The notes under the pieces: model-generated
Told to the model about the DNA's origin: nothing
Seen by the model: only the letters and a program-made list of their open reading frames with translations
Databases searched by the model: none
Program-made: the position numbers and the translations under genes
Assembly (NCBI RefSeq): GCF_009734425.1
Contig: NZ_CP046455.1
Span: 248,001 to 312,000 of the forward strand
Origin: Corynebacterium occultum
Lineage (GTDB): Bacteria > Actinomycetota > Actinomycetes > Mycobacteriales > Mycobacteriaceae
Reading direction: 5' to 3'
Length of the DNA stretch: 64,000 bases
In this document: piece by piece, positions 34,660-43,405 of the stretch
Position numbering within the stretch: position 1 is the first letter of the stretch
Layout: each line of letters starts with the position of its first letter

Positions 34660-35667
34660 ATGAATTACCTGAGAAAAGAACCCATTAAGGCTCTGGTGAC
34701 TGGGAGCGCAGATTTTATTGGCTCCCATTTAGTTGATTATCTGATTGCGCAGGGACATGAAGTGATTGCGCTTGATGATCTTTCCCATGGCCGCCTGTCA
34801 AACCTGAGTGCCGCCCTGCACAGCGGGCGCCTGAAATTCCTCCATGTTGATCTCCTCAGCGCCGACCTGGATGCCCTGGTGGCGCAGTACCGTCCTGATG
34901 TCATCTTCCACCTGGGCGCCCAGATTGATGTGCGCACCTCGGTGGAGAACCCGGTCCGTGATGCTGAAGCCAATATTCTCGCCACGATCCGCCTGGCGGA
35001 GGCCGCCCGGAAACATGGGGTCCACAAGGTGGTGCTGACCTCCTCCGACGGCACCCTTTATAGCCGCCCGGGGGAATTTCCGGTGGGGGAGGGGGTTCCG
35101 GTGGATCCCCATTCCTCCTCTGCGGCCAGCAAATATGCCGCTGAGGTCTACCTGAACACCTTCCGGAACCTTTATGGGCTGGACTGCTCTCATATAGCTC
35201 CGGCCAATGTTTACGGCCCACGCCAGAACCCGGATGGTGAGGCCGGGGTTGTGGCGACCTTCGCCCAGCGACTGCTCGCCGGGGAAACCACCCATGTCTA
35301 CGGGGATGGCTCCCACACCCGCGATTATGTCTACGTCGGTGATGTGGTCCGTGCCCTCTACCTTGCGGCCGGGAAACGGGGGAGCGGGATGCGTTTCAAT
35401 ATCGGCACCGGTGTGGAGACCACCGACCGGCAGCTCCACACCCTGGTGGCGGAGACCATCGGGGTGCCGGATGAACCGGATTTCCTTCCGGCCGGGCTGG
35501 GTGATCTACCCCGCTCGGCGCTGTCCTCCGGCCTCGCCCACCGCGAGCTGGGTTGGCAGCCCCTGGTGCCGTTGCGGGAGGGGATTCGACTGACCGTCGA
35601 ACACTTCCACAAGGCCCAGAGCAAGTTCGACACCGTGTCCACCCATGCCTGGAAAGTGCAGATCTGA
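34660..35667 (+). CDS. GalE1-like sugar epimerase homologue, active site altered
   Basis: 335 residues, NAD-dependent epimerase/dehydratase family and close in pattern to mycobacterial GalE1 (SHIAPANVYGPRQNPDGEAG, FNIGTGVETTDRQLH). The NAD loop reads TGSADFIGS (Asp18 for Gly), the substrate loop TSSDGTLYS (Asp130 for Gly) and the catalytic YxxxK reads SAASK (Ser154 for Tyr, Lys158 kept). The frame is intact and overlaps galU by TGATG. It may be catalytically dead and regulatory, or have a changed reaction. Other in-frame ATGs lie at 34651 and further upstream; no site shows a good ribosome-binding sequence. Confidence 0.78.
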   Translation: MNYLRKEPIKALVTGSADFIGSHLVDYLIAQGHEVIALDDLSHGRLSNLSAALHSGRLKFLHVDLLSADLDALVAQYRPDVIFHLGAQIDVRTSVENPVRDAEANILATIRLAEAARKHGVHKVVLTSSDGTLYSRPGEFPVGEGVPVDPHSSSAASKYAAEVYLNTFRNLYGLDCSHIAPANVYGPRQNPDGEAGVVATFAQRLLAGETTHVYGDGSHTRDYVYVGDVVRALYLAAGKRGSGMRFNIGTGVETTDRQLHTLVAETIGVPDEPDFLPAGLGDLPRSALSSGLAHRELGWQPLVPLREGIRLTVEHFHKAQSKFDTVSTHAWKVQI

Positions 35668-36617
35668 TGACTAACTACCTGAACACCGCCAACTCCGCCC
35701 AGATCAAGACCGTGGTGGTGCCCGCAGCCGGACATGGCACCCGTTTCCTGCCCGCCACCAAGACCGTGCCGAAGGAGCTGCTCCCCGTGGTCGACACCCC
35801 CGGCATCGAGCTGATCGCCGAGGAAGCCGCCGAGCTGGGTGCTTCGCGCATGGCGATCATCACCTCCCCGAGCAAGCCGGGGTTGCTGCGCCATTTCGAG
35901 GACTTCCCGGAGCTGGTGTCCACCCTGCAGGCCCGTGGCAAGCATGAACAGGTGGCCATGGTGGAGCGCGCCGGCCGCCTGATTGAACCGGTGTCGGTGG
36001 TCCAGCATGAGGCTCTGGGCCTGGGGCATGCCGTGGGCCTGGCGGAAAGTGCCCTCGATGATGATGAGGAGGCATTCGCGGTCATGCTTCCCGATGACCT
36101 GGTGCTTCCCTTCGGGGTCCTGGAACAGATGGCTGAGGTCCGGGCCAGTTTCGGTGGTTCGGTGCTCTGCGCTTTCGAGGTCACACCGGAGGAGGTGTCC
36201 AGTTACGGGGTCTTCGAGGTCATGGAGATCTGCCCGGATGAGGGTTTGCCCACCGAAACCGTGAAACAGGTCATCGGCATGGTGGAGAAGCCCCCGGCGG
36301 CGGAGGCCCCCTCTCGTCTGGCCGCCGCCGGCCGTTATCTGCTGGATCGCGCGGTTTTTGATGCCCTGCGTCGCATCAAGCCAGGTCAGGGCGGTGAACT
36401 GCAGCTGACGGATGCCATCGAGCTGATGATCAAGGAGGGGCACCCGGTGCATGTGGTGATCCACCAGGGTAAACGCCATGACCTGGGTAATCCGGCTGGC
36501 TATATCCCCGCCTGCGTGGATTTCGGGCTCTCCCACCCCAAGTACGGCCGCGCCCTGCGGGATACGATCGGTGCGGTACTGCAGGAGTATGACGACCGCG
36601 AAGCGAGCCTGGCCTGA
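35667..36617 (+). CDS. galU: UTP-glucose-1-phosphate uridylyltransferase GalU
   Basis: 316 residues. It makes UDP-glucose, which feeds UDP-galactose/galactofuranose, trehalose and other glycans. The nucleotide loop PAAGHGTRFLPATK and the sites VVQHEALGLGHAV, MLPDDL and VEKP are intact. The ATG overlaps the stop of the GalE-like gene, so they share a message. A strong terminator follows. Confidence 0.92.
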   Translation: MTNYLNTANSAQIKTVVVPAAGHGTRFLPATKTVPKELLPVVDTPGIELIAEEAAELGASRMAIITSPSKPGLLRHFEDFPELVSTLQARGKHEQVAMVERAGRLIEPVSVVQHEALGLGHAVGLAESALDDDEEAFAVMLPDDLVLPFGVLEQMAEVRASFGGSVLCAFEVTPEEVSSYGVFEVMEICPDEGLPTETVKQVIGMVEKPPAAEAPSRLAAAGRYLLDRAVFDALRRIKPGQGGELQLTDAIELMIKEGHPVHVVIHQGKRHDLGNPAGYIPACVDFGLSHPKYGRALRDTIGAVLQEYDDREASLA

Positions 36618-36645
36618 CCCGCTTATCGACGCCCCGAGGGCAGCG

Positions 36646-36685
36646 AAAACTCCCCCCGTCATCTGCGATGATGGGGGGAGTTTTG
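36646..36685 (+). terminator. Terminator of galU
   Basis: AAAACTCCCCCC pairs with GGGGGGAGTTTT around a short loop, a strong symmetrical (probably bidirectional) terminator. Confidence 0.88.
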
Positions 36686-36804
36686 CCCTTCAGGTTCAGC
36701 GCAGGTGGCAAACTTTCCGGGAACCAGATCACGCCTGCTTCGGAAGAACATGGGAAGCTACTGTCTGGAAAAGAAAATATCGGGTGATATCTGGGAGGCT
36801 TCAC

Positions 36805-37521
36805 GTGGAACTTGTGGTGATCGGCGTGATCCTCATGATCGCAGCCTGCGTGCAGGGATCCATCGGTTTCGGCCTCGGCATGCTGGCGGCACCACTGATC
36901 GCGCTCATCCGCCCAGACCTCCTGCCCGCCCTCATCCTCCTGCTGGCACTGGTGCTCTCCTCAGCCACCCTCATCCGGGATCGGGGAGGGGTGGAATGGC
37001 GGGTGGTGCTGTGGACCAGCATCGGACGACTCCCTGGTTCCCTGCTCGGGGCAACCGCGGTGGCGTTTCTCCCCCTCACCGGGCTCTCCCTGGCCCTGGC
37101 CACCGCCGTGATCCTAGGAATTGTCTCCAGCCTGGTCGGTTGGCGACCCGGCCACGGTCCCAGAGCCTCCTTGGTGGCAGGAGCCGCCTCCGGGCTCCTG
37201 GGCACCTCCACCTCGATTGGAGGCCCGCCCCTCTCCATCATCCTCCGGGATCTGGCAGTGGAGAAGATCCGCGGCACCATGGGCGCCGCCTTCGTCATCG
37301 GCAGCACCCTCTCCATCACCCTGCTCTCGCTCAGCGGTTCGCTGACCTTTGAGCACCTCAAGGCGGCAGTGCTCTTCCTGCCGGCCGTGGTCATCGGCTT
37401 CCTGCTCTCCGGGGTGGTCAACCGGCACCTGAACAGTCAGGCCCTCTACTTCGGGGCAGTCGGATTATCACTGCTCGGAGCGGTGGTGGTCATCCTGCGG
37501 TCACTGGGGCAGCTGCTCTAA
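36805..37521 (+). CDS. TauE/SafE-family anion permease
   Basis: 238 residues from GTG with GGGAGG six bases upstream. There are seven to eight hydrophobic segments, with the family's twin motifs QGSIGFGLGMLAAPL (residues about 15-29) and GLLGTSTSIGGPPLSII (about 130-147). These proteins transport sulfite, sulfoacetate or related organic anions. It is a single-gene unit between the galU terminator and the DUF559-like gene. Substrate unknown. Confidence 0.83.
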   Translation: MELVVIGVILMIAACVQGSIGFGLGMLAAPLIALIRPDLLPALILLLALVLSSATLIRDRGGVEWRVVLWTSIGRLPGSLLGATAVAFLPLTGLSLALATAVILGIVSSLVGWRPGHGPRASLVAGAASGLLGTSTSIGGPPLSIILRDLAVEKIRGTMGAAFVIGSTLSITLLSLSGSLTFEHLKAAVLFLPAVVIGFLLSGVVNRHLNSQALYFGAVGLSLLGAVVVILRSLGQLL

Positions 37522-37573
37522 GGCTGCAGAACCCGGGCCACTGTGGTGAGCTGGAGAGGTGAAGCATCGGGGG

Positions 37574-38527
37574 ATGTTGATCCTGACCGCCAATCTGAGC
37601 AGTTGGGAGAGAAAGAAAGCTAGGGAACGATTTCGTGCGGGTCAACTGCTCAAACTGAGGACGGGAATCTATGCGGATTCCGCAGCCTTCCACCGGTTGA
37701 AGCCCTGGGAACGCTACCGACTTGAATGCATGGCCACAGCGATTTCCCGGCCCGGCTCTGTGCTGGTGGGAAAATCCGCTGCCGCGCTCTGGGAGGTACC
37801 TTATGGGGAGATCCCCAGGTATGTGGAGATGGCCAGAGAGCAGGGGTCCGGGGGTTTCAGCTCTAAAGGGGTCAAGTCCCGGGAACTGCTACTGCCCGGG
37901 CAGCTGCCGATCCTGGGCATGGCAGCACCATATGAGCGCGCGAAGGTGGCTGGTTTGCCCCAGACCCTGATAGACATCGCACGTTGGTATGAACTGGAGC
38001 ATGCCGTTATAGCCATTGATGCCTGCCTGAACAAGAGAAAAGTACATCGCCGAGACCTGGAACAGGTCCTGGACATAGCCAGCGGCTGGGGAGGGGTGAA
38101 GCAGGCGCGAAAAGCCCTGAAGTTTGCACACTCTGCTGCGGAGAGCCCCAGAGAATCCCAGGTCCGCCTACAGATCTGGCGGGCAGGGCTCCCAGCGCCA
38201 CACCTCCAGGCCAGCATCCGGAATGTTCGGGGTGAGTTCATCGGGCGCGTTGACTTTTTCTACCCAAAGTATTCCCTGGCCATCGAATACGACGGGAGAA
38301 TCAAATATGAGGGCGCTTTCGGCCAGTCAAAGCTGGGAGCTCTGGAGGATGAGAGATTCCGGGAGCGGGATCTGCTGAACACAGGTCTCCGGATGATCCG
38401 GATTGACCGTGAAAGCTTTCGGGATGGTTCCTGGTTATCGGTGCTAAAACGCGAAATTGAGCGTTCTGCAGGGGCAGACCTCAGCTTTCCGGAACAGCAG
38501 TGGGATTCGGCTGGGCCGGCGTGGTGA
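37574..38527 (+). CDS. AbiEi-like/DUF559-type protein
   Basis: 317 residues. The N-terminal part (about 1-130) looks like the winged-helix AbiEi antitoxin-like domain common in actinobacteria. The C-terminal part (about 205-300) has the endonuclease-like DUF559 (Vsr-fold) pattern ESQVRLQIWRAGLP, GRVDFFYPKYSLAIEYDG and RERDLLNTGLRMIRI. No toxin gene adjoins it, so it is probably a solitary member. GTG 37559 is an alternative start. Downstream is a 13-bp tandem repeat. Confidence 0.7.
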   Translation: MLILTANLSSWERKKARERFRAGQLLKLRTGIYADSAAFHRLKPWERYRLECMATAISRPGSVLVGKSAAALWEVPYGEIPRYVEMAREQGSGGFSSKGVKSRELLLPGQLPILGMAAPYERAKVAGLPQTLIDIARWYELEHAVIAIDACLNKRKVHRRDLEQVLDIASGWGGVKQARKALKFAHSAAESPRESQVRLQIWRAGLPAPHLQASIRNVRGEFIGRVDFFYPKYSLAIEYDGRIKYEGAFGQSKLGALEDERFRERDLLNTGLRMIRIDRESFRDGSWLSVLKREIERSAGADLSFPEQQWDSAGPAW

Positions 38528-38533
38528 AGGTGC

Positions 38534-38607
38534 GATGCGGAAGTGTGACGCGGAAGTGTGACGCGGAAGTGTGATGCGGAAGTGTGATGCGGAAGTGTGA
38601 TGCGGAA
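38534..38607 (+). repeat. 13-bp tandem repeat (minisatellite)
   Basis: Five full copies of GA(T/C)GCGGAAGTGT and a sixth partial copy, starting just after the stop codon of the preceding gene. There are T/C differences only at the third position. Copy number probably varies between strains. Confidence 0.9.
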
Positions 38608-38688
38608 ACGAGCAAAATTGGTCGATCTGGCGTTAGGCAATGGATTGCACAGCCCCGGAAAGTGCTCATTTCGACCAATTTTGCTCGT
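38608..38688. repeat. 18-bp inverted repeat element
   Basis: ACGAGCAAAATTGGTCGA (38608-38625) is the exact reverse complement of 38671-38688, with 45 bases between. Then three copies of a CAGCCCAAC-like unit follow. The structure resembles a small mobile or REP-like intergenic element. Confidence 0.8.
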
Positions 38689-38712
38689 CAGCCCAACCAG
38701 CCCAACCAGCCC

Positions 38713-39453
38713 CTAATACCCCTCGGCCTTCTTCACCCAACGGATCACCGCATAGGTCAGCGGCAGCAGCGCAATCTCCAGCAGTGTCTTCCACAGGAAC
38801 CCGACGACCACAAAGTTCCCCAGCTCACCAGCCGTGGTGATGCCGATTACCGGTGCCGCGATGAGGCAGAACAGCAGGGTGTCACCGAATTCGCCCACGA
38901 CGGTGGAGCCGAGCAGTCGGGCCCAGAGCGATTTTTCGCCGGTACGTTTCTTGATCGCCACCAGCACATAGGAGTTGAGCAGCTGCCCGACGATATAGCC
39001 GACCAAGGATGCCACCACGATCTGCGGCACCAGCCCGAGCACCATCTCAAACTCAACCTGGCCCGAGTAGAAGGACGCTGGTGGCAGCCAGATAGCCACA
39101 TAGAAAGCGAGCACCGCCAGCACGGTCACCACGAAGCTGGTCCAGATGGCGCGCCGGGTGGCTGTGAATCCGTAGCATTCGGCCAACACATCGCCGATGA
39201 CATAGGAGATGGGGAAGAGGAAGAAGGCACCGTCGGTGATCAACGGCCCGATTTCCACGCCCTTGGTGGCGAGGATATTGGAGATCAGGAAGACCGCGAC
39301 GAAGCTCGCGAGGAGAATGGGGTAGTAGGACTTCTGCAGGGGAATGAAACGGGCTTTAGCGGACACTGCGGTGGGGTTCACGGCGGCGCCCTGCCCAGGC
39401 CCGTTATCTGGTGTATTGGTCACCCGGATATCGTGCCATAACCTCTTTAACAT
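38713..39453 (-). CDS. Queuosine precursor transporter (YhhQ/VUT family)
   Basis: 246 residues with six to seven membrane segments. Family motifs include [10 protein letters not shown] in the first helix, then [22 protein letters not shown] and GEFGDTLLF. YhhQ proteins import preQ0/preQ1 or queuine for tRNA modification. tgt upstream and the divergent gluQ support this. The ATG at 39451-39453 overlaps the gluQ start on the other strand (CATG); an internal GTG at 39423 could be the true start. Downstream lies the inverted-repeat element. Confidence 0.87.
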   Translation of the reverse strand: MLKRLWHDIRVTNTPDNGPGQGAAVNPTAVSAKARFIPLQKSYYPILLASFVAVFLISNILATKGVEIGPLITDGAFFLFPISYVIGDVLAECYGFTATRRAIWTSFVVTVLAVLAFYVAIWLPPASFYSGQVEFEMVLGLVPQIVVASLVGYIVGQLLNSYVLVAIKKRTGEKSLWARLLGSTVVGEFGDTLLFCLIAAPVIGITTAGELGNFVVVGFLWKTLLEIALLPLTYAVIRWVKKAEGY

Positions 39454-40357
39454 GCACCCTAGTGATTCCGGCGCCGGCCGCTACGCCCCCTCCCCGAGCG
39501 GTGACCTCCATTTCGGTAATCTTCGCACTGCGCTGCTGGCCTGGCTTTTCGCCCGTCACAGCGGCCGTGCTTTCTATATGCGGGTGGAGGATATAGACAC
39601 CCAGCGTTCTTCCCTGGAGTCGGCACACCGCCAGCTGGAGGATCTGGCCACATTGGGACTGGACTGGGACGGTGACCCCACATATCAGTCGGATAATTTC
39701 AGCAATTATGCCGCCGCCCTCAAGAAACTCCCCACTTTCGAGTGTTATTGCTCGCGCAAGGATATCCAGGAGGCTTCCCGTGCCCCCCACGCGATCCCCG
39801 GTTCCTATCCCGGCACATGCCGTGATCTCCCGGAGGCTGTTCGGGAGCAGAAGCGCCAGGAGTTGGCCGCCCAGAACCGGGTCCCGGCACTGCGCCTGCG
39901 TACCGAGGTCTCCAGCTTCACGGTCCATGACACTCTGCTCGGTGATTACACCGGGGATGTCGATGATTTCATTCTCCGCCGCGGTGGCCAGACCCCGGAC
40001 TGGGCCTATAATCTCGCGGTGGTAGTCGATGATGGTGCGCAGGGCATCGACCAGGTCGTCCGCGGGGATGACCTGCTCTCCTCCGCCCCGCGCCAGGCAT
40101 ATCTCGCCCAGCTCCTCGGCCTACCGGTACCCGAGTTCGTGCATGTGCCTCTCGTGCTGAACCAGGAAGGCCGCCGCCTGGCTAAACGCGATGGTGCGGT
40201 CACCCTCCGCGAAATGCTTGTCGACGCCCCGATCACCGCTGTCTTCGCCAAGCTCGCCGCCTCCCTCGGCTACCGGGGTGTCGAGACGCCCCTCCAGCTG
40301 CTGGAGGTCTTCGATCCTGTGGGCCTGCCGCGGGAACCGTTCGAATGGCGTGGCTGA
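39452..40357 (+). CDS. gluQ: Glutamyl-Q tRNA(Asp) synthetase
   Basis: 301 residues, a truncated glutamyl-tRNA synthetase without anticodon-binding domain. [20 protein letters not shown] holds the HIGH-type site and LAKRDGA the KMSKS-type loop. Cys pair CYC (about 103-105) and a later Cys in YPGTCRD fit the zinc site. It attaches glutamate to the queuosine base of tRNA-Asp. CATAAC a few bases upstream and no ribosome-binding site suggest a leaderless mRNA. It is divergent from the queuosine precursor transporter. Confidence 0.9.
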   Translation: MHPSDSGAGRYAPSPSGDLHFGNLRTALLAWLFARHSGRAFYMRVEDIDTQRSSLESAHRQLEDLATLGLDWDGDPTYQSDNFSNYAAALKKLPTFECYCSRKDIQEASRAPHAIPGSYPGTCRDLPEAVREQKRQELAAQNRVPALRLRTEVSSFTVHDTLLGDYTGDVDDFILRRGGQTPDWAYNLAVVVDDGAQGIDQVVRGDDLLSSAPRQAYLAQLLGLPVPEFVHVPLVLNQEGRRLAKRDGAVTLREMLVDAPITAVFAKLAASLGYRGVETPLQLLEVFDPVGLPREPFEWRG

Positions 40358-40432
40358 ACGGATGGGGCTGGTCTGGGGCGATGGTTAGAGTTCCTCATTG
40401 CTTTCAATTCCACGAAAATTTCAGGAGGGGCC

Positions 40433-40810
40433 ATGCCCACCGAAGTAAGTGTCATCACCGCCTGGCAGTTTCAGTCGGAGGTGCCGATTCCGCAGGATAT
40501 CGGCCCGCTGCTGGTGGCCGGGGAAACACCCATCGCCGCCTACAAGACCTTCCGGGACTCCGCGGTGTTCACCAACCGACGGCTCATTGTCCGGGACGCC
40601 CAGGGCATCAGCGGCAAGAAGGTTGAGCTCTATTCGCTGCCGTACAGTTCGATCAACATGTGGTCATCTGAAAATGCCGGGCGCATTGATTTCAACGCTG
40701 AACTCGAGCTCTGGACCCGTGCCGGGCACATCAAGATCAAACTTGGCCGGCAGGTTGATGTCCGGCGCCTGGATTCCTTGATCGCCCACGCGGTGCTCGG
40801 GGCGTTGTAG
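40433..40810 (+). CDS. Bacterial PH-domain protein
   Basis: 125 residues with GGAGGGG before the ATG. It has the bPH_1 pattern: a GETPIAAYKTFRDSAVFTNRR strand pair, then VELYSLPYSSIN, and a C-terminal helix. Such single-domain cytosolic proteins form ring oligomers; their role is unknown. It stands alone between gluQ and the lipoprotein gene. Confidence 0.8.
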   Translation: MPTEVSVITAWQFQSEVPIPQDIGPLLVAGETPIAAYKTFRDSAVFTNRRLIVRDAQGISGKKVELYSLPYSSINMWSSENAGRIDFNAELELWTRAGHIKIKLGRQVDVRRLDSLIAHAVLGAL

Positions 40811-40895
40811 ATCTGATAGCGGAAACCCTTTCCGTCTGCGGGTTTCCCCGCTAACCTCAAGGGGAAGCAGGGGGGAGACCCTACGGAGGAAGATC

Positions 40896-41573
40896 ATGCT
40901 TCTCAATCGTCTAGATCCCACACCGAAAATACTGGTGGCAGGATTCCTGCTGGCCACTTCCGCACTGAGTGCCTGCGCCACGTCTGAGAGCCCGACACCG
41001 CCCTTGTCGGAGACGGTCACCCAGACCCTCACTTCTCAGGTGAGTCCGGAACAGCAGCCCACCACCACCGTGGAGCGACCTCCGGATACCGGTGCCGCAG
41101 CGCCGATCGCCGAGAACCCCCGGGATTTCTCCGGCCTGGAGGAGGTTGACTCCCAGCGGTTCTGGGGTCATGAGCAGGGGTCCTTCCCGGGTTTCCGCTT
41201 CCAGACACCGAGTGGCAACATCCACTGTCATGTGGCTGAGATTCCCGCCGCCTGTAATGTCCGGGAGCATGCTCCCTGGCCGAGAGAGGATCGTCTTCCT
41301 GACGGTCTCGCGCACGTGACACCCACCGCCGTGGGATGGATGGGGGAGATGGATCTGCTGGGTAAACCTGGTACCTGGTTGCAGCAGGGCACCTTCCCGG
41401 CGACCGGGGTGGGCAATGTGCTGGAGTATGGGCAGAAGATCAGCATGCAGCGCAGCATCAACGGACAGTCGAGCAGTATCTCCTGCGCTTCCCGGGAAGT
41501 CGCTTTGACCTGCATGATCAATAATGGGGAGCATGGTTTCACGATCAGTCGTGAAAGCTACGAAGCCTGGTAG
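40896..41573 (+). CDS. Putative lipoprotein (DUF6636-like)
   Basis: 225 residues. The signal peptide ends in the lipobox LSAC (Cys27), followed by a Thr/Pro/Ser-rich linker to about residue 65. The C-terminal domain has FQTPSGNIHCHV, two further Cys (PAACNV; ISCAS) and LTCMINNGEHGF, giving probable disulfides, as in mycobacterial secreted proteins of the SGNIxC type. AGGAAG precedes the ATG. Function unknown. Confidence 0.8.
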   Translation: MLLNRLDPTPKILVAGFLLATSALSACATSESPTPPLSETVTQTLTSQVSPEQQPTTTVERPPDTGAAAPIAENPRDFSGLEEVDSQRFWGHEQGSFPGFRFQTPSGNIHCHVAEIPAACNVREHAPWPREDRLPDGLAHVTPTAVGWMGEMDLLGKPGTWLQQGTFPATGVGNVLEYGQKISMQRSINGQSSSISCASREVALTCMINNGEHGFTISRESYEAW

Positions 41574-41600
41574 CCCCCAACCCCTGGGGTTCGGAAACGA

Positions 41601-41637
41601 GTTCAGCCCCGGACCGTGAGGTCCGGGGCTGAACTTT
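41601..41637. terminator. Strong bidirectional terminator
   Basis: GTTCAGCCCCGGAC pairs perfectly with GTCCGGGGCTGAAC around a six-base loop. It serves the lipoprotein gene and the convergent tRNA-Ser. Confidence 0.9.
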
Positions 41638-41643
41638 AAGTGG

Positions 41644-41729
41644 CGGAGGATAAGGGATTTGAACCCTTGAGGGTATTGCTACCCGCACGCGTTCCAGGCG
41701 TGTGACATAGGCCGCTAGTCGAATCCTCC
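41644..41729 (-). tRNA. tRNA-Ser (GGA)
   Basis: On the minus strand, acceptor GGAGGAT pairs with ATCCTCC, anticodon GGA lies in CGCCTGGAACGCG, a long variable arm is present and CCA is encoded at 41641-41643. Confidence 0.95.
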
Positions 41730-41956
41730 AGCGAAACATAAGCTGCACCGGAGTGCTGCTTCGTTCCTTGAAAAACAGTACACAATTCTCCCCGAATTCA
41801 CCAAATCGCTGGTCATTGGCTCAAAAATCACCCCTGAGGGACAGTGGTCCTGAATTTCTGGCCAGTCCTGCGATCCTGGGCACCTCCCGGACCCGGCGAA
41901 TGCCCGGACCCCCGCGGTTAGCCCTCCCTGACGGTCATGCGCTACTATCTGAACCA

Positions 41957-42043
41957 GGATCCCGTGCGGCGTCTATCTTGTGAACTCCCCCAGGGCAGGA
42001 ATGCAGCAAGGGTCAACGAGCTCTAGCGGGTGCGCGGGGTCCC
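41957..42043 (+). ncRNA. ffs: Signal recognition particle RNA (4.5S, small type)
   Basis: The conserved apical segment CCCAGGGCAGGAATGCAGCA followed by AGGGTCAAC is present. The flanks GGATCCCGTGCGGC and GGGTGCGCGGGGTCC pair to form the long helix. Ends are approximate. Its position just before aspT and dnaX is usual for corynebacteria. Confidence 0.9.
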
Positions 42044-42115
42044 CTTAATTCTTAATACGTCTAGAGTGGAACCGGACATGTCGAGCACTTGTTGCACCAT
42101 GGAAGGTAGGCCCAC

Positions 42116-43384
42116 ATGACGCTCAACGAACTGGCTCCGGAAGCCCTCGCCGATCTCGCTGCGAAGGTCCGTGCAGAATATGAAGAACTGCAGGCCAGGA
42201 ACCTCAAGCTGGATCTGACTCGCGGCAAGCCCGCCAGTGAACAGCTTGATATTAACAATGAACTTCTCGCCCTGCCCGGGGAGAACTTCCGTGCCAAAGA
42301 TGGCACTGACTGCCGTAACTACGGCAATCTCAAGGGCATCGCCGATATCCGGGAAATCTGGGCCGAGCTGCTGGGCCTTCCCGTTGAGCTGGTCTACGCC
42401 GGCGACTCCTCCAGCCTGAACATCATGTTTGATCTGGTGTCCTGGTCCTATATCTGGGGCAACAATGATTCCGAGCGTCCCTGGAAAGATGAGGAGAAGG
42501 TCAAGTGGGTCTGCCCCGTCCCGGGTTATGACCGCCACTTCACCATCACCGAGACCCTCGGCTTCGAGATGATCAACGTCCCCATGCTCGAGGATGGCCC
42601 GGACATGGATGCCGTGCGTGAGCTGGTCAAAGATCCGCAGGTCAAGGGGATGTGGACGGTTCCGGTATTCGGTAACCCGACGGGCATCACCTTCTCGGAG
42701 CGGGTCGCCCGCGAGCTGGCTGAGATGGAGACCGCTGCACCGGACTTCCGCATCGTGTGGGACAACGCCTACGCCGTGCATGTGCTGGGCAATAAGTTCC
42801 CCGAGGTCATCAATGTCCTTGAGCTGGCTGAGCAGGCCGGCAACCCGAACCGTTTCTGGTTCATGTCCTCCACCTCGAAGATCACCTTCGCCGGTGCGGG
42901 TGTCGCTTTCTTCGCCTCCTCGGCGGAGAACCTGGCCTGGTACACCGCTAAGGCCGGTGTCCGTGGCATCGGCCCGAATAAACTGAACCAGCTGGCACAT
43001 GCCCAGTACTTCGGTTCCGCTGAGGGGGTTCGTGCGATCATGCGCAAGCACGCGGCATCCATCGCCCCGAAGTTCCAGTCGGTGCTGGAGATCCTGGAGA
43101 ACCGTCTTGGTGAGCATGGGGTGGCCACCTGGACCCGGCCGGAGGGTGGTTATTTCATCTCCCTGGATGTGGTGGACGGTACTGCCGCTCGGGTGGTTGA
43201 GCTGGCCAGGGAGGCCGGTATCGCACTGACCGAGGCGGGTTCTTCCTTCCCGCTGCATGAGGACCCGGACAACCGCAACATCCGCCTGGCGCCGACCCTG
43301 CCGCCGGTGGAGGAGGTCGAGGTCGCGATGGATGGCGTCGCCACCTGCGTCCTGCTCGCGGCCGTCGAAAAGCTCGGCGTTTAA
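42116..43384 (+). CDS. aspT: Aspartate aminotransferase AspT
   Basis: 422 residues of the MocR-like aspartate aminotransferase subgroup. LDLTRGKPA and YAGDSSSLNIM open the protein, VFGNPTG and WDNAYAVH form the PLP pocket, and SSTSKITFAGAGVAFF holds the Schiff-base lysine. It interconverts aspartate and oxaloacetate, so it links nitrogen to the TCA cycle. Upstream is the SRP RNA; downstream the order (hypothetical, dnaX, ybaB, recR) matches other corynebacteria. Confidence 0.9.
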   Translation: MTLNELAPEALADLAAKVRAEYEELQARNLKLDLTRGKPASEQLDINNELLALPGENFRAKDGTDCRNYGNLKGIADIREIWAELLGLPVELVYAGDSSSLNIMFDLVSWSYIWGNNDSERPWKDEEKVKWVCPVPGYDRHFTITETLGFEMINVPMLEDGPDMDAVRELVKDPQVKGMWTVPVFGNPTGITFSERVARELAEMETAAPDFRIVWDNAYAVHVLGNKFPEVINVLELAEQAGNPNRFWFMSSTSKITFAGAGVAFFASSAENLAWYTAKAGVRGIGPNKLNQLAHAQYFGSAEGVRAIMRKHAASIAPKFQSVLEILENRLGEHGVATWTRPEGGYFISLDVVDGTAARVVELAREAGIALTEAGSSFPLHEDPDNRNIRLAPTLPPVEEVEVAMDGVATCVLLAAVEKLGV

Positions 43385-43405
43385 GTAGTACGGGGGAGGT
43401 CTGAG

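Noticed and set aside
38534..38607. Short tandem repeat considered as a CRISPR array
   Set aside because: The 13-bp units are contiguous with no spacers, and there are no cas genes.
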